DNA of 40,525 nucleotides from UBA3792 sp964426415 (GCA_964426415.1 CAYRQM010000015.1:1-40525), one strand, 5' to 3'; positions 23,606 through 32,534 are shown, counted from the first letter of the stretch. Numbers and translations: made by a program. Notes: generated by a model not told the origin, from the letters alone.

Positions 23606-26600
23606 CCTGCTCGTCCCCCTTGTCCAAAAGCTCTTCAAACTTGACTTTTCGGCAGGTGCGGGTGCGTCCACCCTGCTTTTCAAAGCGACATACGGCGCCA
23701 TAGGGGCAATAGGTGCAGGCGCTCTCCGTGGGGAACACGTCCGCCTCGCCGTCCATGATGCGCGTCGCGGAGGCGGTGGCGATGGCTTTTGCCGTGTCCA
23801 CAATGCGTTCCAGCTGCTCCCGCGAACACGTCATGCCCGATAGCGTGCCGTCCTTCTTGCGCTTCAGCCCCGCCACAATCTGCGACGACGTCCTCATGTC
23901 GCGTTCGGTGGCGGCGCAGGTTTCTTCGTCGTTTGCAATGACGCCGCTGAGGCGATGCATGGGCGTTTGCCCTTCCTTGGGCGGATCCAAGGTCAGCGGC
24001 ATATAGAACATCCCCGACGGCGCGCCGCCCAGCCCCTTTGCCGCCAACAGATAGATGGGCAGCTGCAGCGATTCGCCGCTTAAAAGCTTGGTGGGGTCGA
24101 AGGTGTGATCCTTGCCCGTTTTGTAGTCCACCACGCGTAAAAGATCGCCCGCACGGCTGCGGTCCACGCGGTCAATCTTCCCGTACAGCACAATCTTTGT
24201 GCCGTCCGAAAGCGTCAGCGTGACGGGTGGGAAGCGGTCGTCGCTGCCAAACTGCATCTCGGACGCCGCCACGGTAAACGTGCCGTCTTGCAGCTGATGC
24301 AGCAAAGAGCCGACGCACCAGTGTATGGTGCGCAGCCGCAAAAACAGCGATTCCTTCAGCCGCGGGTTGCGCAAAAAGATGCCGTCGTTGTGCGAGGCGA
24401 TGATGGGCGGCAAAATCGCGTCCAAGACGTCTTGCGCCTCCGCCTCGGTGAGGGTGCGCCAGTCGCAGCCCTTTGCTTCGACCGCCTTGACAAACGCGTC
24501 CAGCACGTCGTGATAGAACGTGCCCGCGTCGCTTGCCTTCTCGGTGGCTTCCTTGCGTTCGAGCGCGAGCAGCCCGTAGCGCAAATAGTGGGCAAAGGGA
24601 CAGCGTGAAAACTGCTCCAGCCGACTTGCGCTCATGCGGGGCGCGTCGCCGTACATGGCGTGCGCCAGCGATTTGCCAAACCGCAGCGTGGTCACATTGC
24701 TGTCCGCACCGTTTTGCATTGCCTTTGTGCGCTGTCCATAGGCGGGCGACGCTGCATAATAGCCCAACAGCGGCGGCAGCATCCGTGCCACGGCGTCGGT
24801 GCGCCGATACGCCCCATAGGTGCGCACCAACCGCAAAAAGCCCACCGCCTCGTTGGGCGGAATGGGGTCGTAATCGGAAAGCAGCGTCAGCGGCTTGTTC
24901 TTGGGAAACAGGGCGGAGATCGTCGCCAGCATGGGCGACGGCGAAAGGTCGCTGCCGCCTGCCGAAAAAGCATAGGAGAAGCAGACGCGCCGCTGTGCCT
25001 TGGTCAAAAGCGCATACAGCGACAGCCGATCCGCCGCCGTCTGCTCGTGCGTGCCGCCCCACACTGAAAGCCCCGCCTGCTTCATGGCGTCCAGCTCGCC
25101 GTTGTTGATGAGCGCGTCGTCGCTGTGGGTGGGCGGAAACAGCCCCTCGTTGCAGCCCAAAAGGAACAGCGTGTCCAACCGTTTGATGCGCGTGCGCACC
25201 ATGTCGCCAAAGACGACCCGATCCTGCGCGCCCGGCAGCACGCCGACGGTATAGCCGCCCAGCCCCTCTTCCAGCAGCGCGGCAAATTCCTTGCGTCCCG
25301 TCGCTACGCTGCCCAAGATGCCATACATTTGGGAGAGCAGCTCGGACACGGTTTTCCACATCTGCAAATAAAGCTGTGCTTTGTCCGAAAGCCCCTCGGC
25401 TTGCAGTGCGTTCGCCTCGGCTTCTAATTGTTGTTGAAACTGCATCTCGACCAGATACGCATAGACGGCGCACACCTTTTCGGCGGCGGTCTTGGCGCCC
25501 AAGCCGTCGCGCAGCCGCAAAAGCGCGGGCGTCATCGCGGCGCGGACGCGCTCGGCAGCTTCGGGAATCTCGCCCACATGGAACGGCTCCTTCAGCTCGC
25601 TGCCGTACAGCCCGTAGCGCAGCAGGTAGTTTTCGAATTGCTCGGCGTCGTCGAAGGACACGCCCGCGTAGCCGCTTTTGACCACTCGCAGCGCGTCCGA
25701 CACGGAAAGCCCGTCGGCAAAGCGCACGGCGGACAGCACAAAATCGATGGCGGCGTGCCCCAAGATGGGGCGCGTGGCGTCGCAAAAGACGGGAATGTTG
25801 CGCAGCGCAAACGCACGCTCCACCAACGGCGCGTAAGCGTCCATGTCGCTCACCACCACCGCAATGTCGCGGTAGCGCAGCGTTCCCTGACGCACCAATT
25901 CCAAGATGCGGTCGGCGCACGCTTCGACCTCCAGCACGCGATCCCGCACCGCCAGCACGGTCACCGCGTCGGTTTCACACGGATAGGCGTCGAACGGGTC
26001 GGCAAACAGCTGCGTTTCCAAGTGCCGCAGCGCCAAATCGAACGGCGCGGACTGGATCGTTTTCTTTTCGTGCAAGAACGGCAGCCCGTGATCGTTTGCA
26101 AACGCGTGCAGCCGCGCATACAGTGCGCGGTCGGGCGCAAACAGCGCGTCGTTCTTGGCGTCGTCAAAGTTGCACCGCAGCGTCATGGTGACGGACGCGG
26201 CGGCAAGCAAAAGCTGCTCCAAAAGCCGCAGCACCTGCTCCCGCGGGCGATCCAAGTCGTCCACAAAGACGTGGCACGCGGAAAGCCAAGAATCTGCAAG
26301 CAGCGGCGTCACGCGATCCTCTAAATCCTGCGCCGTCAGATAGCGGGACGAAAGAAAGGACTCGCTCTCGCCGTACAGCACGGCAAAATCGTGGAGCTTG
26401 CGGGAAAGCAGCGAATCCTTGGGCAGCGTTTGTTGGGTTTTTTGAAGGGCGTCAGGCGTGATGCAGCTTTGCTTGAATCTGCCGATCCACCCGTCCATGG
26501 ATTCTGCGAACCCGTGCATCTGCGACACGCGGCCAAAGACAATCAGCTCTTTTTGTTTTTTGAGGGCGGCGCGGCGCAAGACCATGCAGCGACCCTGCTC

Positions 26601-26849
26601 CGAAAGGAACGGCAGCGATTGCCCGTATTGGGACAGCAGCCGTTCGCACAGCCGTTCAAAGCTGTACACCTCCACGCCGATCAGCCCGCCAAGCTTTTCG
26701 CAAAGCCGCTGCTCCGCCGCAAAGGTGGCTTGCTCCGGCACAAGCAAAATGGCGTGTTCGCCCCGTTGCATATGGACGGCGATGCGTTCGTACAGCGCCG
26801 TGCTTTTGCCGGTGTGGGCGCTGCCCGTCAAAATGGTCAATCGTCCCAT
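23592..26849 (-). CDS. addB: ATP-dependent nuclease subunit B
   Basis: AddB (1085 aa), the second nuclease and structural partner of AddA. It starts with an intact Walker A, ILTGSAHTGKST (about 5-16), then VPEQATF. Inactive helicase-like domains fill the centre. The C-terminal nuclease has VVDYKTGKDH and the iron-sulfur cysteines: one in LEQFSRCPFAHYLRYGL and three in SACTYCPYGAVCRF. AGGAGG lies four bases before MGRLTIL. It follows thpR by eight bases. With AddA it replaces RecBCD. Confidence 0.96.
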   Translation of the reverse strand: MGRLTILTGSAHTGKSTALYERIAVHMQRGEHAILLVPEQATFAAEQRLCEKLGGLIGVEVYSFERLCERLLSQYGQSLPFLSEQGRCMVLRRAALKKQKELIVFGRVSQMHGFAESMDGWIGRFKQSCITPDALQKTQQTLPKDSLLSRKLHDFAVLYGESESFLSSRYLTAQDLEDRVTPLLADSWLSACHVFVDDLDRPREQVLRLLEQLLLAAASVTMTLRCNFDDAKNDALFAPDRALYARLHAFANDHGLPFLHEKKTIQSAPFDLALRHLETQLFADPFDAYPCETDAVTVLAVRDRVLEVEACADRILELVRQGTLRYRDIAVVVSDMDAYAPLVERAFALRNIPVFCDATRPILGHAAIDFVLSAVRFADGLSVSDALRVVKSGYAGVSFDDAEQFENYLLRYGLYGSELKEPFHVGEIPEAAERVRAAMTPALLRLRDGLGAKTAAEKVCAVYAYLVEMQFQQQLEAEANALQAEGLSDKAQLYLQMWKTVSELLSQMYGILGSVATGRKEFAALLEEGLGGYTVGVLPGAQDRVVFGDMVRTRIKRLDTLFLLGCNEGLFPPTHSDDALINNGELDAMKQAGLSVWGGTHEQTAADRLSLYALLTKAQRRVCFSYAFSAGGSDLSPSPMLATISALFPKNKPLTLLSDYDPIPPNEAVGFLRLVRTYGAYRRTDAVARMLPPLLGYYAASPAYGQRTKAMQNGADSNVTTLRFGKSLAHAMYGDAPRMSASRLEQFSRCPFAHYLRYGLLALERKEATEKASDAGTFYHDVLDAFVKAVEAKGCDWRTLTEAEAQDVLDAILPPIIASHNDGIFLRNPRLKESLFLRLRTIHWCVGSLLHQLQDGTFTVAASEMQFGSDDRFPPVTLTLSDGTKIVLYGKIDRVDRSRAGDLLRVVDYKTGKDHTFDPTKLLSGESLQLPIYLLAAKGLGGAPSGMFYMPLTLDPPKEGQTPMHRLSGVIANDEETCAATERDMRTSSQIVAGLKRKKDGTLSGMTCSREQLERIVDTAKAIATASATRIMDGEADVFPTESACTYCPYGAVCRFEKQGGRTRTCRKVKFEELLDKGDEQDGMD

Positions 26850-26857
26850 GGCGCCTC

Positions 26858-27379
26858 CTAAAAGGATTCGGTATGTACGGGCGTATACACCATGCGCCCG
26901 CCTTCGTTTCGGCTGTCGAACAGCACGATGGAACGCACCCAAAACGCTTCGTTGGGTACGACAATGCCGAAGGCGTCGTCCTGCGTGACGGCGCGTGCCA
27001 GCGTGATGTGCGGCTCCAGCCTGCCGCGTCCGCGCACAAAGCCGCGTTCGGTGAGCGCCGATTCCAGCGTTTGGTGGATGCGCAGCAGCTCTTTACAGTC
27101 GCCGCCCACCCGCAAGATGCTCGTCCGTGCGCCGCCGTGGGCGAACGCGCCCAAGTCGGACAGCCGCAGCAGAAACGGCTTGGCGTCCTTGACGGCTTCG
27201 TGCATCGCGTCGGCAATGTCGACCAGCGCGTCGCTTTCGCCAAAGAAGTGCAGCGTGATATGGTGGTTGCCCTGCGGCACAAACCGTCCCGCCAAGCCGG
27301 CTTGACGCAGCTGCTCCTGCACGCCGTACACGATGTTTTGGATGTCCTTTTGCAGCGGAATGGCGATAAACAATCTCAT
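26858..27379 (-). CDS. thpR: RNA 2',3'-cyclic phosphodiesterase
   Basis: ThpR of the 2H phosphoesterase family (173 aa), which opens RNA 2',3'-cyclic phosphates and is historically called 2'-5' RNA ligase. Both catalytic HxTx motifs are present: HHITLHFFGE and EPHITLARAV. N-terminus MRLFIAIPLQKDIQ is typical. GAGG precedes the ATG by seven bases. First gene of the operon with addB, addA and an rRNA methyltransferase; its role in that company is unclear. Confidence 0.93.
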   Translation of the reverse strand: MRLFIAIPLQKDIQNIVYGVQEQLRQAGLAGRFVPQGNHHITLHFFGESDALVDIADAMHEAVKDAKPFLLRLSDLGAFAHGGARTSILRVGGDCKELLRIHQTLESALTERGFVRGRGRLEPHITLARAVTQDDAFGIVVPNEAFWVRSIVLFDSRNEGGRMVYTPVHTESF

Positions 27380-27409
27380 AGGGAACCTCGTTTGTGTATA
27401 CTTACTTAT

Positions 27410-27438
27410 ATTTTACGATTTATTTTCGCTTCAGTCTA
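27410..27438 (-). promoter_or_regulatory. thpR-addBA promoter
   Basis: On the minus strand TAGACT (27433-27438), 17 bp, TAAAAT (27410-27415). The predicted leader is about 25 bases. Confidence 0.65.
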
Positions 27439-27448
27439 CCTTTCCGCT

Positions 27449-27476
27449 TTGCTATTCACAGATTGTTTGCTATAAT
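27449..27476 (+). promoter_or_regulatory. Promoter abutting the solute-binding protein start
   Basis: A perfect extended -10 TGCTATAAT (27468-27476) with TTGCTA (27449-27454) 16 bp upstream. The ATG is only seven bases after the -10 (AGGGAAG between), so transcription should begin at or next to the start codon. Confidence 0.75.
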
Positions 27477-27483
27477 AGGGAAG

Positions 27484-28332
27484 ATGGAAACGAAGTTCAA
27501 CGACGCGCTGGGTACAAAAAAGCGGCGCGGCCCCCGTGCCGGCTGGCAGGACAGGCTTCCCGTGAAGCCCGTCTTGTTCGCCATTGCCTTGGTGCTGCTG
27601 CTCGCCGTGTTCGTTTTGGTCAATCGTCCCACCACCTCGGTGTTGAACAGCGCCGAACTGGATATGCTCAAGAGCAAGGGCGTGCTGCGCATTGGCGTGG
27701 ACACCGATCTCTATGGCATCGCGCAAAACGGGCAAGGGCTCTCCTACGCCATCGGCACGGCAATGTCCGACCTTGTGTTCGGCAGCACGGACAACGTCTC
27801 GTTCGCATCTTTAGAGCGCTATTCCGCGCCGTACAAGATGGCGGACGGCGAGATTGACCTTGCCATTATGGCGATGCAGTCGTTCCAAAACGAATCGTAC
27901 GCCGCCTCCACCGTGCCGTTCTTTACGGATGAATGCGTGCTGCTGTCGTACGACGCCATTTCGTCGCTGGCGGGCAAAACGGTCGCCGTGCTGCAGGGCA
28001 CGCCGTCCGAAAAGCTGCTCTACACCTATCTGGACGAACAGCAGCCCGAGCTGGTGGTGCATCTTGCGGCGGACTACTACAGCATGATGGTGCTGCTGCG
28101 GGCGGGCACGGTCGACGGGCTGGCGGTTCCGCGCACCGTGGCGATGGGGCTGCTGGAAAGCGGGATGCAGATTGGTTCCATCTCATTTGGCAAAATCCCC
28201 TACTACGCCATCGCGCCCAAGGACAGCGTGCTGCTGTCGCTGTGCGACGAGCTGTTTTTGGACTGGCAAAGCGACGGCACGTTTGCGGGTTGGTACGTCC
28301 GTTACGGCATCGAATGGGGCGGGAACGGTTGA
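27484..28332 (+). CDS. Membrane-anchored family 3 solute-binding protein
   Basis: Amino-acid-type (SBP_bac_3) binding protein, 282 aa. A basic N-terminus (KKRRGPRAGWQDR) and one membrane segment (about 28-47, FAIALVLLLAVFVLV) have no lipobox cysteine, so it is probably an uncleaved anchor with the domain outside. The binding domain begins LDMLKSKGVLRIGVDTDLYG and contains GEIDLAIMAMQ, LAGKTVAVLQGTPSEK and DELFLDWQSDGTFAGWYVRYG. No ABC permease or ATPase is adjacent, so the ligand and partner are unknown. The start fits the topology but has no spaced ribosome-binding site; see the leaderless finding. An upstream in-frame GTG (27394) looks unlikely. Confidence 0.85.
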   Translation: METKFNDALGTKKRRGPRAGWQDRLPVKPVLFAIALVLLLAVFVLVNRPTTSVLNSAELDMLKSKGVLRIGVDTDLYGIAQNGQGLSYAIGTAMSDLVFGSTDNVSFASLERYSAPYKMADGEIDLAIMAMQSFQNESYAASTVPFFTDECVLLSYDAISSLAGKTVAVLQGTPSEKLLYTYLDEQQPELVVHLAADYYSMMVLLRAGTVDGLAVPRTVAMGLLESGMQIGSISFGKIPYYAIAPKDSVLLSLCDELFLDWQSDGTFAGWYVRYGIEWGGNG

Positions 28333-28357
28333 CGGGAGGCAAAAAATCCGTTACACT
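28329..28357 (+). promoter_or_regulatory. murA operon promoter
   Basis: TTGACG (28329-28334), 17 bp, TACACT (28352-28357). The -35 overlaps the stop codon of the solute-binding protein gene. The predicted leader is about 42 bases and ends with TGAGGAATT before the murA ATG. Confidence 0.75.
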
Positions 28358-28405
28358 GTCAGTAAGCAACAGAAGCATTCCCCTCACGGGAGAATTTGAG
28401 GAATT

Positions 28406-29683
28406 ATGGATCAGTATTACAGCATTCGAGGCGGACGCCGATTGGAAGGCACCGTCACCATCAGCGGCGCAAAGAACGCCGCCGTGGCGATCATCCCTGC
28501 CGCCATTCTGGCGGGCGAACCGTGCGTTCTTGAAAATTTGCCGTCCATTGCGGACGTGACAAGCCTCAAGGTCATCTTAGAAAAGCTGGGCGCCAAGGTC
28601 GATTATACGGCGGGCGGCTGTATGCGCATCGACCCGTCCACCATCAACACGTCCGACGCCACCTTCCAAGAGGTCAACTCCATGCGTGCGTCCTACTACC
28701 TGCTGGGTGCGATGCTGCCCACCTTCGGCGAAGTCGAGCTGGCGCTGCCGGGCGGCTGCGTCATCGGGCCGCGTCCCATCGACCAGCACATCAAGGGCAT
28801 GCGCGCATTGGGCGCCAAGGTCTACATGGACGAAAGCCGCAACGTGGTGCGCGCCCAAGCTTCCAAGCTCAAGGGCGCCGAAATCTTCTTCGACGTGGTT
28901 TCCGTGGGCGCCACCATCAACGTGATGCTGGCAGCGTGCCGCGCCGAGGGCAACACCGTGCTGCAAAACGTCGCCAAGGAGCCGCACGTCGTTGACGTCG
29001 CCAACTTCCTCAACATGATGGGCGCGTCCGTCAAGGGCGCAGGCACCGACGTCATCCGCATTCGCGGCAAGAAAAAGCTGCACGGCTGTTCCTACTCCAT
29101 CATCCCCGACCAAATCGAAACGGGCACCTACATGATCGCGGCTGCCGCCACCCGCGGCGACGTGGTCATCAAAAACGTCATTCCGCCCCACATGGAAGCT
29201 ATCTCCGCCAAGCTGATGGAAAGCGGCGCACGGGTCATCGAGGGCGACGACGGACGCGACTTCTATCTCCGCGTGACCATGCAGGAGCGTCCGCGTGCCG
29301 TCTCCATCAAGACCATGGTCTATCCGGGCTTCCCCACCGATTTGCAGCAGCCCATGATGGCGTACCTCACCACCGCGCAGGGCAACAGCATCATCACCGA
29401 AAACATCTTCGAAAATCGATTCAACCACGTCCGCGAGCTGCGCAAGCTGGGCGCGGTCATCTCCGTTTCCAAGCGTGTGGCGCGGGTGCGCGGCGTCTCG
29501 TCGCTGCACGGCGGCGACATCACCGCAAGCGATCTGCGTGCGGGCGCGGCGCTCATTGTGGCAGGTCTTTCCGCCACGGGCGTGACCCGCGTTCACAACA
29601 TCGGCTACATCGATCGCGGTTACGAATTTTTAGAACAAAAGCTCCTCGCGCTGGACGCCGACATCCACCGCGCAGAGGACTGA
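28406..29683 (+). CDS. murA: UDP-GlcNAc 1-carboxyvinyltransferase
   Basis: MurA (425 aa) adds enolpyruvate from PEP to UDP-GlcNAc, the first committed step of peptidoglycan synthesis. SGAKNAA (20-26, Lys23) and the catalytic loop LPGGCVIGPRPIDQHIKG with Cys118 are intact; Cys at this site is the fosfomycin-sensitive form. The GFPTDLQQPMMAYLT and ITENIFENRFNHVRELRKLGA motifs confirm the family. Normal length. It opens a nine-gene same-strand run ending with uvrB. Confidence 0.97.
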   Translation: MDQYYSIRGGRRLEGTVTISGAKNAAVAIIPAAILAGEPCVLENLPSIADVTSLKVILEKLGAKVDYTAGGCMRIDPSTINTSDATFQEVNSMRASYYLLGAMLPTFGEVELALPGGCVIGPRPIDQHIKGMRALGAKVYMDESRNVVRAQASKLKGAEIFFDVVSVGATINVMLAACRAEGNTVLQNVAKEPHVVDVANFLNMMGASVKGAGTDVIRIRGKKKLHGCSYSIIPDQIETGTYMIAAAATRGDVVIKNVIPPHMEAISAKLMESGARVIEGDDGRDFYLRVTMQERPRAVSIKTMVYPGFPTDLQQPMMAYLTTAQGNSIITENIFENRFNHVRELRKLGAVISVSKRVARVRGVSSLHGGDITASDLRAGAALIVAGLSATGVTRVHNIGYIDRGYEFLEQKLLALDADIHRAED

Positions 29684-29695
29684 CGGGGGCAAACC

Positions 29696-30550
29696 ATGTA
29701 TCTTGCGGACGGTTGGAAGGAATATGGCATCTTGGATGCGGGCAACGGCAACAAGCGCGAGCATTGGGGCGACGTCACGCTTTTGCGGCCCGACCCGCAG
29801 GCGGTTTGGACGATGGACGACGCGCCCTGCGACGCCGTTTACAACCGCAGCGCTTCGGGCGGCGGGGCTTGGACGTACCTGCGCACGCTCCCCGAAAGCT
29901 GGCAAATCCACTACCGCGATTTGACGTTTGTCGTGCGTCCCACGGGCTTTAAGCATACGGGGCTGTTCCCCGAACAGGCGGTCAACTGGGACTGGATGCG
30001 GGAGAACATCACCGCATTCCAAGCGCGCACCAATCGCGCTGCGCGCGTACTCAACCTGTTTGCCTATACGGGCGGCGCCACCTGCGCGTGCCTCAAGGCG
30101 GGCGCCGAGGTCGTCCATGTGGACGCGGCAAAGGGCATGGTTGCGTGGGCAAAGGACAACGTGGCGGCGTGCGGGCTTTTTGACGCGCCCGTGCGGTTCA
30201 TCGTGGACGACTGCGTCAAGTTCGTCCGCCGCGAGATTCGCCGCGGCAACCGCTACGACGGCATTCTGATGGATCCGCCCAGCTACGGCAGAGGCCCCAC
30301 GGGCGAAATGTGGAAAATCGAAGACGACCTTTATCCGCTCGTCACGCTGTGCGCATCGCTTTTGTCGGACGATCCGTGCTTCTTTCTCATCAATTCCTAC
30401 ACCACGGGGCTTGCGCCCTCGGTGCTTCAAAATATCCTGCGGCTGACGTTGCCCAATGGTCGGGTCGAAGCGGACGAGGTGGGCTTGCCCATCGCCCGCG
30501 ATCATCTGGTCATGCCCTGCGGCGCCAGCGGAAGATGGACGCACCCATGA
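29696..30550 (+). CDS. Class I SAM-dependent methyltransferase (RlmI/RlmK-like)
   Basis: A Rossmann-fold methyltransferase (284 aa). Motif I is VLNLFAYTGGATCACLKAGAEVVHVDAAKGMV, then DDCVKFVRREIRRGNRYDGILMDPPSYGRGPTGE, where DPPSYGRG is the NPPY-like catalytic motif of the RlmI/RlmK-type family that usually modifies RNA. No PUA domain at the N-terminus, unlike E. coli RlmI. The weak upstream site (CGGGGGC) suggests coupling with murA 12 bases before. The stop overlaps the next start, a pseudouridine synthase, which supports an RNA substrate. Confidence 0.85.
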   Translation: MYLADGWKEYGILDAGNGNKREHWGDVTLLRPDPQAVWTMDDAPCDAVYNRSASGGGAWTYLRTLPESWQIHYRDLTFVVRPTGFKHTGLFPEQAVNWDWMRENITAFQARTNRAARVLNLFAYTGGATCACLKAGAEVVHVDAAKGMVAWAKDNVAACGLFDAPVRFIVDDCVKFVRREIRRGNRYDGILMDPPSYGRGPTGEMWKIEDDLYPLVTLCASLLSDDPCFFLINSYTTGLAPSVLQNILRLTLPNGRVEADEVGLPIARDHLVMPCGASGRWTHP

Positions 30551-31839
30551 TGCAGCCCGTGCCCAACATCCTATACGAAGACAACCACCTGCTGGTCGTG
30601 GAAAAACCCGTCAACGTGCCCGTGCAAGCGGACGCGTCGGGCGATCCCGACCTGCTTTCCATCTGCAAGGCGTACATCAAAGAAACGTACCAAAAGCCCG
30701 GCGCGGTCTATCTGGGGCTTGTGCATCGGCTCGACCGTCCCGTGGGCGGCGTACTGGTCTTTGCCAAGACGAGCAAGGCGGCGGCGCGGCTTTCGGCACA
30801 GTTTCGCAGCCGGCAAGCCAAAAAGCGCTACGTCGCCATCGTCGAGGGCGATGCAAACAGCCGCGACGTGCTGGAGGATTGGCTCTTGAAGGACGAATCC
30901 ACCAACACCACCCATGTGGTGGCGGAAGGCACGGCGGACGCCAAGCTTGCCAAGCTCTCCTACGAAACGCTTGCACGGGCGGACGGGCTGTCGCTGTTGG
31001 ACGTGTCGCTCGACACGGGCCGCCCGCATCAAATTCGCGTGCAGCTTGCATCCCGCCATCTCCCGATTTTGGGCGATATGCGCTACCATCCCAACCCCAC
31101 GGTGGGCACGCAGATTCGGCTTTGGGCGTACGCGCTGACGCTGCTGCACCCAACGCTGAACGAGCCGCTCACCTTCTATTCCACGCCGCCATGGACAGAG
31201 TTTCCCGCCGTGACCGCGCTGCTGCCCGCCTCCGCTGTTTGCCGCGGCGTGTATGTGGACGACAACGTGTTGGTGGTCGATAAAAATCGCGGCGTCGAGG
31301 TCGAGGAAGGGCTGTTGGCAGAGCTTTCCGTCCTGTACGAGCCGCTGTACCCCGTGCATCGGCTGGATGCCAACACGGAAGGGCTTGTGCTTTTTGCCCG
31401 CACGGACGCCATGCGGCAACGGTTGGAGAAAGCTTTTTATCATCACGAAACGCGCAAGCTGTATCACGCCATCGTTTGCGGCCATCCCAAGGACGGGCGC
31501 TACACCCACTACGCCGTCAAGGATGCGCAATCGGCGACCATGCACCTTTGCAGCGCGCAAACGGCAGGCGCGGTCAATATGGAGCTTGCCTTGCGCGTAC
31601 TGGATGCGTCCGATGCGCTGTCGCTGGTGGAAATCACCCTGTTTACGGGGCGCACGCACCAAATTCGCGTGCAGATGGCGGCGCTGGGCTGTCCCGTTTT
31701 AGGCGACGACAAATACGGCGATTACGCCATGAATAAGCAATACAAAAGGCGCACGCAATGCCTGTTGGCAAAGGAATTGACGGTGTTGGGCAACACCTAC
31801 ACCAGTCTGCGCACCCTTTCCTTGGAGGCGTTCCGATGA
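30547..31839 (+). CDS. Fused tandem RluA-family pseudouridine synthase
   Basis: A 430-residue protein with two complete RluA-type pseudouridine synthase domains. Domain 1 (about 1-215) has ILYEDNHLLVVEKPVNVPV, the catalytic motif HRLDRPVGG (Asp63) and TGRPHQIRVQLA. Domain 2 (about 232-430) repeats VYVDDNVLVVDKNRGVEV, HRLDANTEG (Asp274) and TGRTHQIRVQMAALGCPVLGDDKYG. Both catalytic Asp residues are kept. Pseudouridine synthases isomerise uridine in rRNA or tRNA; the targets are not predictable here. Normally each domain is a separate protein, so this is a fusion or duplication. ATGA overlaps on both sides. Confidence 0.92.
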   Translation: MMQPVPNILYEDNHLLVVEKPVNVPVQADASGDPDLLSICKAYIKETYQKPGAVYLGLVHRLDRPVGGVLVFAKTSKAAARLSAQFRSRQAKKRYVAIVEGDANSRDVLEDWLLKDESTNTTHVVAEGTADAKLAKLSYETLARADGLSLLDVSLDTGRPHQIRVQLASRHLPILGDMRYHPNPTVGTQIRLWAYALTLLHPTLNEPLTFYSTPPWTEFPAVTALLPASAVCRGVYVDDNVLVVDKNRGVEVEEGLLAELSVLYEPLYPVHRLDANTEGLVLFARTDAMRQRLEKAFYHHETRKLYHAIVCGHPKDGRYTHYAVKDAQSATMHLCSAQTAGAVNMELALRVLDASDALSLVEITLFTGRTHQIRVQMAALGCPVLGDDKYGDYAMNKQYKRRTQCLLAKELTVLGNTYTSLRTLSLEAFR

Positions 31840-32534
31840 GCGCCTACACCGAACGCACCGCGCTGCTGCTGGGCGACGAAGCGCTGGCACGGCTGCAGCA
31901 CGCCACGGTGGCGGTGATTGGGCTTGGCGGCGTGGGCGGCACGGCGGCGGAAGCGTTGGCGCGCACGGGCGTGGGACGTCTGCATCTGGTGGACAACGAC
32001 ACGGTGACGCCCAGCAACCTGAACCGCCAAATCTTTGCCACGAAGGACGCCATCGGGCTGCCCAAGACTTTGGCGGCGCGGCGGCGCATCGAAGCAGTTT
32101 CCGATTGCATCGTCACCACCGCCGACCTGTTCGTCACCGCAGAAACGGTGCAGGACGCGCTCCCGCCCGACTGCGATTTTGTCTTGGACGCCATTGACTC
32201 CCTTGCGGGCAAGGTGGCGTTGGCGTGCTGCTGCACCGAAAAAGGCATCCCCATGGTCGCCTGCATGGGCGCAGGCAATCGGCTGGACGCCACGGCGTTT
32301 TCGGTGCGCGACGTATACGAAACCAGCAACTGCCCGCTGGCGCGGCGGTATCGACAAGCGCTGCGCAAGGCAGGTGTGATGAAAATGCCCTGCGTCGTTT
32401 CCTCCGAAACGGCGCAAAAATCCGCCGTCATCGCCAGCATCGCCCCCGTGACGGGCGCGGCGGGGCTTGTGGCGGCAGGGTATTGCATCCAAGTTTTGAC
32501 CCAATTTCAAGCAAACAAAGGAGAAACGCGATGA
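31836..32534 (+). CDS. tcdA: tRNA threonylcarbamoyladenosine dehydratase (ThiF/E1-like)
   Basis: A 232-residue ThiF/E1-fold ATP-dependent enzyme of the TcdA (CsdL) type, which cyclises t6A to ct6A at tRNA position 37. Nucleotide-binding VIGLGGVGGTAAEALARTGVGRLHLVDNDTVTPSNLNRQIFA, DAIDSLAGKVAL and GAGNRLDATAFSV are typical. MSAYTERT is the start, with GGAGG seven bases upstream and ATGA overlap with the previous gene. Another E1-like activity cannot be ruled out, but motif and length match TcdA and the neighbours are RNA-modification enzymes. Confidence 0.88.
   Translation: MSAYTERTALLLGDEALARLQHATVAVIGLGGVGGTAAEALARTGVGRLHLVDNDTVTPSNLNRQIFATKDAIGLPKTLAARRRIEAVSDCIVTTADLFVTAETVQDALPPDCDFVLDAIDSLAGKVALACCCTEKGIPMVACMGAGNRLDATAFSVRDVYETSNCPLARRYRQALRKAGVMKMPCVVSSETAQKSAVIASIAPVTGAAGLVAAGYCIQVLTQFQANKGETR

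Noticed and set aside
24172..25920. 582-codon open frame on the addB strand in another frame
   Set aside because: Composition is Arg/Ala/Gly/His-rich with no domain motifs, while the addB frame has clear Walker and iron-sulfur motifs.
27394..27483. Upstream GTG start for the solute-binding protein
   Set aside because: The added 30 residues are Tyr/Phe/Ile-rich and overlap the -10 box; they would put a second hydrophobic stretch before a basic region, and there is no ribosome-binding site.
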